A DNA stretch of 64,000 nucleotides from Streptomyces albus subsp. albus (lineage in GTDB: Bacteria; Actinomycetota; Actinomycetes; Streptomycetales; Streptomycetaceae), in contig NZ_JODR01000012.1 of NCBI RefSeq assembly GCF_000725885.1, positions 62,001-126,000 of the forward strand, in the 5' to 3' direction. The notes below the pieces were generated by a model. The model did no database searches. It was not told the origin of the DNA and worked only from the letters and a program-made list of their open reading frames with translations. How positions within the stretch are numbered: the stretch's first letter is position 1; every line of letters starts with the position of its first letter. A program made the position numbers and the translations under genes. Below, piece after piece: positions 8,862 through 17,096 of this stretch.

Positions 8862-9266
8862 GTGATAGTCCGTTCCTTCAAGGACATCGAGAACACCGAC
8901 CGCCACATCAAGGCGAAGTCGGGCACATGGGAGAGCAAGCGCATCGTCCTGGCGAAGGAGAAGGTGGGCTTCTCCCTGCACGAGACGATCCTCTACGCGG
9001 GGACGGAGACGTCGATGTGGTACGCCAACCACATCGAGGCCGTTCTCTGCGTCGAGGGCGAGGCGGAACTGACCAACGACGAGACCGGCGAGAAGCACTG
9101 GATCACTCCCGGCACGATGTACCTCCTCGACGGGCACGAGAAGCACACGATGCGCCCGAAGACCGACTTCCGGTGCGTGTGCGTCTTCAACCCGCCGGTC
9201 ACCGGCCGGGAGGACCACGACGAGAACGGTGTCTACCCGCTGCTCACGGAGCCGGACGAGGACTGA
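8862..9266 (+). CDS. ectC: L-ectoine synthase
   Basis: Cyclises N(gamma)-acetyl-diaminobutyrate to ectoine. 134 residues, cupin fold, length typical. Expected iron ligands are present: Glu59 in [11 protein letters not shown], Tyr87 and the His pair 92/95 in [17 protein letters not shown] start at 8862 with GAGAAAGG 12 nt upstream, in line with [16 protein letters not shown], which is how EctC proteins usually begin. The gap to ectB is 80 bp and to ectD 125 bp. Confidence 0.97.
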   Translation: MIVRSFKDIENTDRHIKAKSGTWESKRIVLAKEKVGFSLHETILYAGTETSMWYANHIEAVLCVEGEAELTNDETGEKHWITPGTMYLLDGHEKHTMRPKTDFRCVCVFNPPVTGREDHDENGVYPLLTEPDED

Positions 9267-9391
9267 GCCACAGTCCCCCGGCGTCGTCCCGGACCGGTTC
9301 CCGGTCCGTCGGGCCGCGTGGGCGTCGTCTCGCCGGCGCGGCCGTTCCGCCGACTGAACAGGGCCGTACGAGAGGAGAGGAAGGCACTTCC

Positions 9392-10291
9392 ATGACCACC
9401 GCACCCGAGCGCACCGCCGACCTGTACCCGACCCGTGGCACCACCGAGGTGGCGACGCCGCGGATGGACCCCGTGGTGTGGTCCGAGCCGGGTGCTCCGG
9501 GGCCGATCGAGGCCCCGGACCTGGCGGCCTACGAGCGGGACGGGTTCCTCGCCATCGACCAGCTGATCGGCCCGGACGAGGTCGACAAGCTGCGGGCGGA
9601 ACTGAACCGGCTCACCTCGGATCCGGTCATCCGTGCCGACGAACGCTCGATCGTCGAGCCGAAGTCGCAGGAGATCCGGTCCGTGTTCGAGGTGCACAAG
9701 ATCAGCGAGGTCTTCGCCGGACTGGTGCGTGACCCGCGCATCGTGGGCAGGGCGCGGCAGATCCTGGGCTCGGACGTGTACGTGCACCAGTCCCGGATCA
9801 ACGTCAAGCCGGGCTTCGGCGCCACGGGCTTCTACTGGCACTCCGACTTCGAGACCTGGCACGCGGAGGACGGTCTGCCGCGGATGCGGACCGTGTCGGT
9901 CTCGATCGCGCTGACGGAGAACTACGAGACCAACGGCGGCCTGATGATCATGCCGGGGTCGCACAAGACCTTCCTCGGCTGCGCGGGCGAGACGCCGAAG
10001 GACAACTACAAGAAGTCGCTCCAGATGCAGGACGCGGGCACGCCGTCGGACGAGGCGCTGACCAAGTTCGCCGACGCGCACGGCATCAAGCTGTTCACCG
10101 GCAAGCCGGGTTCGGCGACGTGGTTCGACTGCAACTGCATGCACGGCAGCGGCGACAACATCACTCCGTACCCGCGGAGCAACGTGTTCATCGTCTTCAA
10201 CAGCGTGGAGAACGAGGCGGTGGAGCCCTTCGCGGCGCCGGTCCGCCGTCCCGAGTTCATCGGGGCGCGGGACTTCACTCCGGTGAAGTGA
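9392..10291 (+). CDS. ectD: Ectoine hydroxylase
   Basis: Fe(II)/2-oxoglutarate dioxygenase making 5-hydroxyectoine from ectoine. 299 residues. The iron triad is His150 and Asp152 in FYWHSDFETWHAEDG and His251 in CMHGSGDN; Arg262 in PYPRSN would bind 2-oxoglutarate. The EctD signature around FYWHSDFETWHAEDGLP separates it from other PhyH-family enzymes. The ATG at 9392 has a strong ribosome site (GAGGAGAGGAAGG). Last gene of the operon, followed by a strong terminator. Confidence 0.97.
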   Translation: MTTAPERTADLYPTRGTTEVATPRMDPVVWSEPGAPGPIEAPDLAAYERDGFLAIDQLIGPDEVDKLRAELNRLTSDPVIRADERSIVEPKSQEIRSVFEVHKISEVFAGLVRDPRIVGRARQILGSDVYVHQSRINVKPGFGATGFYWHSDFETWHAEDGLPRMRTVSVSIALTENYETNGGLMIMPGSHKTFLGCAGETPKDNYKKSLQMQDAGTPSDEALTKFADAHGIKLFTGKPGSATWFDCNCMHGSGDNITPYPRSNVFIVFNSVENEAVEPFAAPVRRPEFIGARDFTPVK

Positions 10292-10316
10292 TCCGGCCGG
10301 CGGCCCACTGACGGCG

Positions 10317-10344
10317 GGGGCGGGACCGTACGCGGTCCCGCCCC
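10317..10344 (+). terminator. Terminator of ectABCD
   Basis: Perfect 12-bp stem GGGGCGGGACCG / CGGTCCCGCCCC with a TACG loop, 25 bp after the ectD stop, followed by TTCGTC. There is no long T tract, as is usual in this genus. Confidence 0.85.
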
Positions 10345-10350
10345 TTCGTC

Positions 10351-10480
10351 CTGTCCGGAACTGCTGCCCGGAGCCGCTGTCCGGGACTGCTGTCCGGGTT
10401 CTGCTGTCCGGGACTGCTGTCCGGGACTGCTGTCCGGGTTCTGCTGACCGGGACTGCTGTCCGGGTCCTGCTGTCCGGGG
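10351..10480. repeat. Short tandem repeat, 12-14 bp unit
   Basis: About ten head-to-tail copies of CTGCTGTCCGGGA/TT with unit lengths of 12-14 bp. It fills the space between the ectD terminator and the aminotransferase stop codon. It encodes nothing, there are no unique spacers, and it looks like a slippage-generated minisatellite. Confidence 0.85.
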
Positions 10481-11545
10481 TCAGCCCTCCAGGAGGCTGA
10501 GGAGCAGGTCGACGTCCTCCTCAGTGTTGTACAGGTGGAAGGCGGCGCGCAGATTGCCGTCGCGGACGGAGAGGGACACACCGCCGGCCGTCAGCCGTTC
10601 CGACAGCTCACCCAGGCCGGGCACGGCGACGATCGCCGAGTCGCCCGGCACCGGCTCATGGCCCAGGCCCAGTTCGGTGACGCCCTTGCGGAACCGGGCC
10701 GCCAGCGCCCGGTCGTGCGCGCCGATCGTCTCGGGGCCGCCCAGTTCCTCGATGAGGGCGAGCGACTGCGCGGCGCCCAGGTACGGCAGGAACGGCGCCG
10801 GCTGTTCGAAGGCCCGCGCGTCGGGGTCGAGCCGGGCGATGGGCCCGTAGCAGTCGTCCCACGGGGAGGCGCCCGCGACCCAGCCGGCGTGCAGCGGACG
10901 CAGCGCCCCCGCCTCCTGCGCCTCGCCGGAGACGACCAGGAACGACGTACCGCGCGGGCACAGCAGCCACTTGTAGGCGCCGCACACGACGTAGTCGTGC
11001 TCGTCCGCGCTGAAGGGCAGCCAGCCCGCCGACTGCGTCACGTCCACCAGCGTCCGGGCGCCGACCGCCCGCGCGGCCTCACGGACAGCGGCCAGATCGG
11101 CGATGCGCCCGTCCCGGGACTGCACCGCGCTGACCGCCACCAGGGCGGTCGTCTCGTCGACGGCCCCGGCCAGCTCGTCCAGCGGCACGGTGCGCAGCGT
11201 CAGATCGTCGCGGACGGTGAACGGGTTGACGACGGAGCTGAACTCCCCCTCGGGAGCCAGCACCGTGGCGCCGGCCGGGAGCGAGGCGGCGATCAGACCG
11301 ATGTGGACGGAGACGGCGCTGCCCGCGGCCACGCGGTCCGGCGTCGTACCCACGATGCGGGCGAAGGCGGCCCGCGCCGCGTCCACCGCCGCGTAGTACG
11401 CGACCTGGTCGATGTGGCCCGCGGCCATCTCGGTCGCGGCCTGGGTGACCGCGGCCACCGTGCGGGCGGGCAGCAGTCCGTGGGAGGCGGTGTTGAGGTA
11501 GCAGACCTCTGGGGTGAACTCGGCAGCGAGCAGACGATGACCCAT
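10481..11545 (-). CDS. PLP-dependent class V aminotransferase
   Basis: Fold-type I, class V enzyme related to cysteine desulfurases and isopenicillin epimerase-like proteins; the reaction is unknown. 354 residues. The PLP Lys is K192 in CGAYKWLLCPRG, the ring-binding Asp is D168 in TLVDVTQSAGW, and Q171 packs on the cofactor. There is no desulfurase-type catalytic Cys loop, so an aminotransferase or lyase role is likelier than sulfur transfer. The ATG at 11545 (MGHRLLAAEF) begins at the conserved start; the longer frame to 11689 runs into the intergenic region. Divergent from an IclR gene, which may control it. Confidence 0.85.
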   Translation of the reverse strand: MGHRLLAAEFTPEVCYLNTASHGLLPARTVAAVTQAATEMAAGHIDQVAYYAAVDAARAAFARIVGTTPDRVAAGSAVSVHIGLIAASLPAGATVLAPEGEFSSVVNPFTVRDDLTLRTVPLDELAGAVDETTALVAVSAVQSRDGRIADLAAVREAARAVGARTLVDVTQSAGWLPFSADEHDYVVCGAYKWLLCPRGTSFLVVSGEAQEAGALRPLHAGWVAGASPWDDCYGPIARLDPDARAFEQPAPFLPYLGAAQSLALIEELGGPETIGAHDRALAARFRKGVTELGLGHEPVPGDSAIVAVPGLGELSERLTAGGVSLSVRDGNLRAAFHLYNTEEDVDLLLSLLEG

Positions 11546-11576
11546 CCGCTCAGTCTCGCCGGGGGGTGCGCCGCCC

Positions 11577-11601
11577 GTCCACCGAGTTCCCGTGGGTGGA
11601 C
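11577..11601. promoter_or_regulatory. Inverted repeat in the aminotransferase/IclR divergent region
   Basis: GTCCACC at 11577-11583 and GGTGGAC at 11595-11601, spacer 11 bp, located 32 bp upstream of the aminotransferase ATG. Possible operator for the adjacent IclR protein. The match is short and could be chance in such GC-rich DNA. Confidence 0.3.
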
Positions 11602-11758
11602 ACCGGGCCGGTGCCACGGCCCCCGACCGCCGGCCGCGAGGGGTCCGGGCCGGTGCGCGGGCAGGCCAGGTCGGTAGTCTGAACGGCATCTTGGTGGTTG
11701 ACCGCTTCCGGGCCGCGGGGCTGCGCGGACAGACGCGAACACAAGGGGTTCAGGGGAG

Positions 11759-12529
11759 ATGTCCGGTACGGAGGCGCAGGGCGCGCAGGTCAAATCGGCC
11801 GTGCGGACAGTGGAGTTGCTGGAGTTCTTCGCACACCGGCCCGGCATGCACACCCTCGCCGGCGTCCAGGAGGCCGTCGGCTACCCCAAGTCGAGCCTCT
11901 ACATGCTGCTGCGCACACTGACCGACCTCGGCTGGGTGGAGACGGACGCGACCGGCACCCGGTACGGGATCGGCGTACGCGCCCTGCTGGTGGGCTCCTC
12001 GTACATCGACAGCGACGAGGTGGTCACCGCCGCCCGGCCCGTCCTCGACCGGCTCGCGGAGGAGACCACCGAGACGATCCACCTCGCCCGGCTCGACGGC
12101 ACCGACGTCGTCTACCTCGCCACCCGCCAGTCGCAGCACTATCTGCGGCCCTTCGCCCGCGTGGGGCGGCGGCTGCCCGCCCACTCCACGTCCCTGGGCA
12201 AGGCGCTGCTGGCCGCCCGCAGCGACGAAGAGGTCCGCGCCATGCTGCCGCCGCACCCGGCGCGCGTCACGGACAACACCCTCACCGACCGGGAAGCACT
12301 CATCGAGGAGCTGCACCTGGTGCGGGAACAGGGGTACGCGGTGGACCGCGAGGAGAACACCCTGGGCCTGCGCTGCTTCGGCATCGCGCTCCCCTACCGC
12401 ACCCCGGCCCGCGACGCGATCAGCTGCTCGGTGCCGGCGGCCCGGCTGACCCCCGCGCACGAACAGCGCATCAAGACGGCCCTGTTCGACGCCCGCGACC
12501 GGCTGGCCCACGCCACCCGCGCCCTGTGA
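11759..12529 (+). CDS. IclR-family transcriptional regulator
   Basis: 256 residues: N-terminal winged HTH (about 12-75, KSAVRTVELLEFF then YPKSSLYMLLRTLTDLGWVE) and a C-terminal IclR ligand domain (about 80-250, with LAEETTETIHLARLDG, RLPAHSTSLGKALLA and YAVDREENTLGLRCFGIAL). Such proteins bind small carboxylates and act as repressor or activator of neighbouring genes. Divergent from the class V aminotransferase with 213 bp between the starts. ATG at 11759; AAGGGG lies about 10 nt upstream and GGGGAG abuts the start. Whether it also affects the ectoine operon is open. Confidence 0.93.
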   Translation: MSGTEAQGAQVKSAVRTVELLEFFAHRPGMHTLAGVQEAVGYPKSSLYMLLRTLTDLGWVETDATGTRYGIGVRALLVGSSYIDSDEVVTAARPVLDRLAEETTETIHLARLDGTDVVYLATRQSQHYLRPFARVGRRLPAHSTSLGKALLAARSDEEVRAMLPPHPARVTDNTLTDREALIEELHLVREQGYAVDREENTLGLRCFGIALPYRTPARDAISCSVPAARLTPAHEQRIKTALFDARDRLAHATRAL

Positions 12530-12681
12530 AATCCCCGGCCGCGGTGCGCGCCGGGCCGTCGCCCGCCCCGGGCCGTCGCCCGCCCCGAGGAGGACCCCCT
12601 CGCCCGCGCGGCCGAGCACGTTCGGCGGCCGGCACGATGTCCCGCGCCCGGCGCCCCGGCAGCGTGGAGGACATGGACGAC

Positions 12682-13896
12682 ATGGACGACATGGACAGAG
12701 CAAGAGCCGCGCTCGCCGCGGGAGCCGTGACCGCCTGCCTCCCCTATCTGACGCTGAAGCTGAACTGGCTGGCCGGCGGCCACCTCGGCATCCCCGAGGG
12801 CAGCCCCCTGCGGGACGGCGGCGCCGCCCTGTGGAGCGTCAACGCGCTGACCGTCGCCATGGACGCCACCGTCCTGCTGCTGGTCCTCGCACTGGTCCGC
12901 CCCTTCGGACAGCGGCTCCCCGGGTTGCTGCTCGCGCTGCCGCTGTGGGGTGCCGCCGGACTGCTGGGGCCCATCGCCGTGGCCTTCCCCCTCCAGGCGG
13001 TCACCGGTGTGCTCCGCTCGGGCGGCGGCTCCGGCGACGGCGACCCCGGCCGGCTGCTGGAGGGGTGGGTGTGGACGCTGGTCTACACGGGCTTCACCCT
13101 GCAAGCCCTCGCCTTGGGCGGACTGTTCGCGCTGTACGTGCGCCGGCGCTGGGGCGCACTGCTGCGCTCCCCGCTGCGCACGGGCGCCACCGAGGGCGCC
13201 GCCGCCTGGGCCGCCTTCGCCGTCGCCGTCCTCGCGGTGCTGCCCGCCGCGGTCTCGCACACGGACTTCGCGCTCGACAGCGGTGGCGCGGGCGACAGAC
13301 GGATCGTGGAGGCCACCTTCGCCGCGTACACGGTGCTGGCCGTGCTCGGCACGGCGCGGCTGCTGCACGGCGGTACGCCCCGCCGCTCCCGCGCCCGGCT
13401 GTGGCCGACGCTGATCACCGCCGGGACGGCCTCCGCCGTGCTGGCCTGCTGGGGCGGCTGGCTGCTGCTGGGCTCCCTGTCGGGCGGCGGCCGGACGGTG
13501 GGCCAGCACGACGACCGGGCGGCGGAATGGACGTACGCCGCGCAACTGCTGGCCGGGCTGCTGTTCACCGCACTGCTGGCCCGCGCCCTCCGCCGCCGGG
13601 CGGCGGTCCGGTCAGCCAGGCTGCGGGCTGCCGCTTCCCGGGCTGTCGTGCACCGGGCCGACGCTCCCCGTCCGGCCACCGGCCGGACCGGCAGTCCGCG
13701 GCCGGTCACGCGCCAGGCCGGTGTCCCCGAGGCCGCCACACACCGGGCCGCCACTCCCCCGGCCCCCACCCACCAGGCCGACGCTCCCCGGGCCGGCACG
13801 GCGCAGGCCGCCACCACTCCCCGGGCCGCCGCCGGCCGGGCGGGCGGAGCCGGCGGCGGCCCCCAGCCCGGCGGCACCCCGGCATCGCGCCGCTAG
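12682..13896 (+). CDS. Multi-spanning membrane protein with Ala/Pro/Arg-rich cytoplasmic tail
   Basis: Unrecognised family. About 404 residues with six or seven hydrophobic segments between residues 10 and 310 (for example TVLLLVLALV, LLLALPLWGAAGLLGPIAVAF, AAWAAFAVAVLAVLPAAV). The C-terminal 95 residues are a low-complexity tail with a roughly 10-residue period (HRADAPRPAT, HQADAPRAGT and similar), encoded by an imperfect repeat of about 30 bp. Three in-frame ATGs occur at 12673, 12682 and 12691; GGAGG at 12666-12670 is 2 nt from the first and 11 nt from the second, so I chose the second. The stop is 16 bp before the sensor kinase gene on the same strand, so it may be part of that system. 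Confidence 0.7.
   Translation: MDDMDRARAALAAGAVTACLPYLTLKLNWLAGGHLGIPEGSPLRDGGAALWSVNALTVAMDATVLLLVLALVRPFGQRLPGLLLALPLWGAAGLLGPIAVAFPLQAVTGVLRSGGGSGDGDPGRLLEGWVWTLVYTGFTLQALALGGLFALYVRRRWGALLRSPLRTGATEGAAAWAAFAVAVLAVLPAAVSHTDFALDSGGAGDRRIVEATFAAYTVLAVLGTARLLHGGTPRRSRARLWPTLITAGTASAVLACWGGWLLLGSLSGGGRTVGQHDDRAAEWTYAAQLLAGLLFTALLARALRRRAAVRSARLRAAASRAVVHRADAPRPATGRTGSPRPVTRQAGVPEAATHRAATPPAPTHQADAPRAGTAQAATTPRAAAGRAGGAGGGPQPGGTPASRR
13620..13885. repeat. Imperfect 30-bp-period repeat encoding the membrane protein tail
   Basis: Recurring blocks of CACCGGGCCGACGCTCCCCG and CACCAGGCCGACGCTCCCCG type. They translate to repeated HRADAP/HQADAP units, so the tail is likely length-variable between strains. 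Confidence 0.6.
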
Positions 13897-13912
13897 GCTT
13901 CGGGCGGGCGCG

Positions 13913-15307
13913 ATGACGGACCGGTCGCTGGGCAGGACGGGGGAAGCCGGGCAGATGGACGCTGGAGCCGTCCGGACGGAACACCGAGGCGACGGCAGCC
14001 GGTTGCGGACGCTGGGGCTGCGGTGGGTGCACCTGTTGCAGGGCGGCGCCCAGCTGATGCCGTTCTTCCTGCTGGCCGTGGTGGCCCTCGGCGTCGTCCG
14101 GCCGGACCTGGGACGGGCCGTGGTGACACGGCCGCTCCCCCAGATACTCGCGTACGCGCTGTCGCTGCCGCCGGCGGCGGTCTTCGGACTGCTGCCGCTC
14201 GTACGGTCACTGGAGTCGACGGCTGCCCGCACCCTGTGCGGCCTGCCGGGGCCACGCGCGCACTGGCCGGCCGTCGGTCCGGCCCGCTCCTGGGCGGCCC
14301 GGCGACGTTCGGCCGCGTGGTTCACGCTCCACGTGGGCCTGGGCGCCGTGGTGAGCGGCGCGTCGCTGGCGGTACCGCCGATGGCCGTCGTCCTGCTGGT
14401 GCTGCCCTTCGCCCCGGCCCTGCGGACGGGCAACTGGGCATGGCCGTGGGACCACGCGGGCGACGCGGTGTGGACGGCACCGGTCGCCGGGGCCGCGCTG
14501 CTGGTCCTGCTGGCGGCGGCCGTCCACGGGGCGGGGACCCTGCTGGCCCGCTGCGCCCCCCTGCTGCTGGGGCCGACCCCCGCGGACCGGCTGGCCGCCG
14601 CCGAGCGCCGGGCCGCCGATCTGGCGAACCGCAACCGGCTGGCCAGGGAGCTGCACGACTCGGTGGGGCACGCGCTCAGCGCGGTGGCCCTCCAGGCGGG
14701 TGCCGCCCGCCGGGTACTGGAGTCGGACCCGGCGTTCGTGCGGCAGGCCCTGGCCGCGATCGAGGAGACGGGCCGCGGTGCGGTGGCCGAACTGGACGCG
14801 GTGCTGGGCCTGCTGCGGTCGGACGGGGACGACCGGCACGCCGGGCCCACCCTGGCGACCGGCCTGGAGGCGCTGCTGGCCCGCACCCGCGCGACCGGAA
14901 CCGAGGTGGTGGCGCGGACGGACCCGGCGCTGGGCCCGCTCGAGGCGCTGGACGGGCGGGTCTCGGCCGAGGCGTTCCGCATCGTCCAGGAGGGCCTGCA
15001 CAACGCCCTGCGGCACGCCCCGGGCGCCACCGTGCGGCTCGACCTGGCCGAGGAGCGGGGCCCGGAGGGGCGGGCGCTGCGCGTGACGGTTCAGAACACG
15101 GTGGACAACGCCGTCCCCGGTCCCGGCCCGGTCCGCGATGCGGGCGGGCGGGGGCTGGCCGGGATCACCGAGCGAGCGGCGCTGCTGGGCGGAACCGCCT
15201 CCGCGGGACGCGCGGGCGGGCTGTGGCGGCTGTCGGCCCGCCTGCCGCTGCCCGGCGCCCCGCCCGTGCGGGCAAAGGCGAGGAAGACGAGAGGGGCCAC
15301 AGCATGA
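13913..15307 (+). CDS. Two-component sensor histidine kinase (HisKA_3/NarX type)
   Basis: 464 residues. Membrane-associated sensor with four to six hydrophobic helices in residues 35-215 and only short extracellular loops, so it probably senses membrane state or a small hydrophobic signal. The phospho-accepting His is H248 in ARELHDSVGHALSAVALQ (HisKA_3 dimerisation region). The HATPase_c domain follows, with the N box IVQEGLHNALRHAPG and G box RGLAGITERAALLGG. The ATG at 13913 is used; an in-frame ATG at 13955 has GGGGGAAG about 9 nt upstream and may be the true start. The stop overlaps the response regulator start as ATGA, so the pair is translationally coupled. Confidence 0.92.
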   Translation: MTDRSLGRTGEAGQMDAGAVRTEHRGDGSRLRTLGLRWVHLLQGGAQLMPFFLLAVVALGVVRPDLGRAVVTRPLPQILAYALSLPPAAVFGLLPLVRSLESTAARTLCGLPGPRAHWPAVGPARSWAARRRSAAWFTLHVGLGAVVSGASLAVPPMAVVLLVLPFAPALRTGNWAWPWDHAGDAVWTAPVAGAALLVLLAAAVHGAGTLLARCAPLLLGPTPADRLAAAERRAADLANRNRLARELHDSVGHALSAVALQAGAARRVLESDPAFVRQALAAIEETGRGAVAELDAVLGLLRSDGDDRHAGPTLATGLEALLARTRATGTEVVARTDPALGPLEALDGRVSAEAFRIVQEGLHNALRHAPGATVRLDLAEERGPEGRALRVTVQNTVDNAVPGPGPVRDAGGRGLAGITERAALLGGTASAGRAGGLWRLSARLPLPGAPPVRAKARKTRGATA

Positions 15308-15960
15308 CACCGGCACTGCGGGTGGTGCTCGCGGACGACGAACAGATGGTGCGCACCGCGCTGCGGGCGATCCTGGCCGGCGAGCCGGACATCGAGGTGG
15401 CGGGCGAGGCTGCCGACGGCGACGAGGCGGTCTCCGTGGTGCGCCGGCTGCGCCCCGACGTGGTGCTGATGGACGTGCGGATGCCGCGCGTGGACGGCAT
15501 CCGCGCAACGGAGCACCTGCTGGCCGCACAGGGCGAGGCGGCCCCGCGCATCCTGATCCTGACGACCTTCGAGAACGACGCCTACGTCTACGACGCGCTG
15601 CGGGCCGGCGCCCACGGATTCCTCCTGAAACGCGCCACGGCCGACGAACTGATCGCGGGCGTACGGGTGGTGGCGCGGGGTGACTCGCTGCTGTTCCCCT
15701 CCGCGGTACGTGCCCTGGCGGCCCGCCACGCCGGCGGCCGGCGCGCCCGTGAGCTCACCGCGCGGCTGACCGGGCGGGAGGTGGCGGTGCTGCGGCTGAT
15801 GGCGCGCGGTTTGACGAACGCCGAGATCGCGGACCGCTGCGGCGTCAGCACGGCGACGGCCAAGACGCATGTGGCCGCCGTCCTGGGGAAGCTGGGCGCC
15901 CGCGACCGCACCCAGGCGGTGATCCTCGCCTACGAGCACGGGGTCGTCGCCCCCGGCTAG
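15304..15960 (+). CDS. NarL/FixJ-family response regulator
   Basis: 218 residues. The receiver domain (about 5-125) has the acidic pocket DDE near 11-13 and phospho-acceptor Asp57 in VVLMDVRMPR, with Thr and Lys switch residues in ILTTFEND and FLLKRA. A LuxR-type HTH (about 150-212: LTGREVAVLRLMARGLTNAEIADRC) binds DNA. It is the partner of the upstream kinase (4-bp ATGA overlap). Targets are unknown; the membrane protein gene ahead of the kinase is a natural candidate. Confidence 0.94.
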   Translation: MTPALRVVLADDEQMVRTALRAILAGEPDIEVAGEAADGDEAVSVVRRLRPDVVLMDVRMPRVDGIRATEHLLAAQGEAAPRILILTTFENDAYVYDALRAGAHGFLLKRATADELIAGVRVVARGDSLLFPSAVRALAARHAGGRRARELTARLTGREVAVLRLMARGLTNAEIADRCGVSTATAKTHVAAVLGKLGARDRTQAVILAYEHGVVAPG

Positions 15961-16005
15961 CGCCTCACCGGGCGGCCAAGCCCGGGTGACCGGTCCGGGC
16001 CCGGC

Positions 16006-16953
16006 TCACAGGCGCCGGGCGACGTTCCAGGTCCGTACGCGTTCCTCCTGCCCGAAGAGGTCGGTGTGGGTGAGCATGATCTCGGTGGCCCCGGCGTCGA
16101 GATAGCGGCGCAGCCCGGTGGTGACGGTCTCCTCGTCGCCGGCGACCAGCAGGTCCGCCGCCTGCGACAGGCCCTCGGCGGCGACGACCTTCCGGTAGGA
16201 CGGGATGCTGTCGTAGAAGCCGAGGGCGGCCGACACCCGGTCGCGGGCCGTCGCGACATCGTCGGTGACCACCGCGGGCACCCCGGCCACGATCTGCGGG
16301 GCCGGCCGCCCGGCCGCGGCGGCGGCCTCGGTGACGGCCGGCACGATCCGTTCGGCGAGCGTGCGCGGCCCGGCCAGGAACGGCAGCGTCCCGTCGGCCA
16401 GCTCGCCCGCAGCCGCGAGGGCCCGCGGCCCCATCGCCGCCACCAGGACCGGGATCGCCGGGGAGGCCCCGGCCACCGCCGTCGAGCCGACCGGACGGGA
16501 CGTCAGCGTCTCCCCTTCGAAGACGGTGTCCTCGCCGTCCAGCAGCGGGCGCAGCGCGGTGAGGTACTCGCGCAGGTGCCGGATCTGCGGCGGATACGCC
16601 AGGCCGAACTGCGGTTCCAGCACATTGCGTGCCCCGAGTCCGACGCCGAGCCGGAACCGCCCGGCGGTGGCTGCCTGCGCCGTCTTCGCCGCCGACGCGA
16701 GCAGCAGGGGATGGCGGGGGTACATCGGCACGACCGACGTGCCCACGTGCACCCGGGGCTCCGCCCGCCCCACCAGCGCCGCGAGTTGGGGCGCGTCGTA
16801 GTCCGACGCCTGCCCGAACCACACGGTGCGCACGCCCGCGTCGGCGACCTCGTGCGCGAGGTCCACAGCGCTGTCCACGAGGTTGACCGTTCCGGGGGCC
16901 TGCGCGAACGCGCCTCCCAGGAACACTCCCGCCCGCTGTCCGGCAGCGTCCAT
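16006..16953 (-). CDS. LLM-class F420-dependent oxidoreductase
   Basis: Bacterial luciferase-like (LLM) fold, probably using coenzyme F420 and reducing an unidentified substrate. 315 residues. Family features: VWFGQASDYDAPQLAALVGRAEP early, VGTSVVPMYPRHPLLLASAAKTAQ, GRFRLGVGLG, and the C-terminal AAEGLSQAADLLVAGD with its F420-binding style region. The ATG at 16953 has a strong site GGAGGAG 5 nt upstream; the longer frame to 17052 runs through operator DNA. Divergent from a TetR gene, with two palindromic operators between them, so it is very likely controlled by that repressor. Confidence 0.88.
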   Translation of the reverse strand: MDAAGQRAGVFLGGAFAQAPGTVNLVDSAVDLAHEVADAGVRTVWFGQASDYDAPQLAALVGRAEPRVHVGTSVVPMYPRHPLLLASAAKTAQAATAGRFRLGVGLGARNVLEPQFGLAYPPQIRHLREYLTALRPLLDGEDTVFEGETLTSRPVGSTAVAGASPAIPVLVAAMGPRALAAAGELADGTLPFLAGPRTLAERIVPAVTEAAAAAGRPAPQIVAGVPAVVTDDVATARDRVSAALGFYDSIPSYRKVVAAEGLSQAADLLVAGDEETVTTGLRRYLDAGATEIMLTHTDLFGQEERVRTWNVARRL

Positions 16954-17030
16954 CACGAACTCCTCCGTCCGGTTCCGGTCCGCGAGGTGTGCCGCCGCCC
17001 GGCGGGCGGCCCTGTCCCGCAGCACCAGAT

Positions 17031-17051
17031 TGATTGCAGATTCTGAAATCA
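17031..17051. promoter_or_regulatory. TetR operator, copy 1 (perfect-arm 21-bp palindrome)
   Basis: TGATTnCAGA, one central base, TCTGnAATCA. Every position pairs except the symmetric n positions. It is part of a 23-bp direct repeat (17030-17052) that recurs 31 bp further on. The position between the divergent oxidoreductase and TetR genes fits a repressor site. Confidence 0.75.
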
Positions 17052-17061
17052 CCGTACACGT

Positions 17062-17082
17062 TGATTGCAGAACCTGAAATCA
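17062..17082. promoter_or_regulatory. TetR operator, copy 2
   Basis: Same 21-bp palindrome with one arm mismatch (CCTG instead of TCTG). Its centre is 31 bp from copy 1, close to three helical turns, which places both on one DNA face. It ends 14 bp before the TetR ATG. Confidence 0.72.
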
Positions 17083-17096
17083 CTACTCTGCGTGTC

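Noticed and set aside
10351..10480. CRISPR array
   Set aside because: Repeats are 12-14 bp and directly adjacent with no unique spacers, and no cas gene is near.
10481..11545. Cysteine desulfurase assignment for the class V enzyme
   Set aside because: The desulfurase catalytic Cys motif seen in SufS (HHCARP) is absent.
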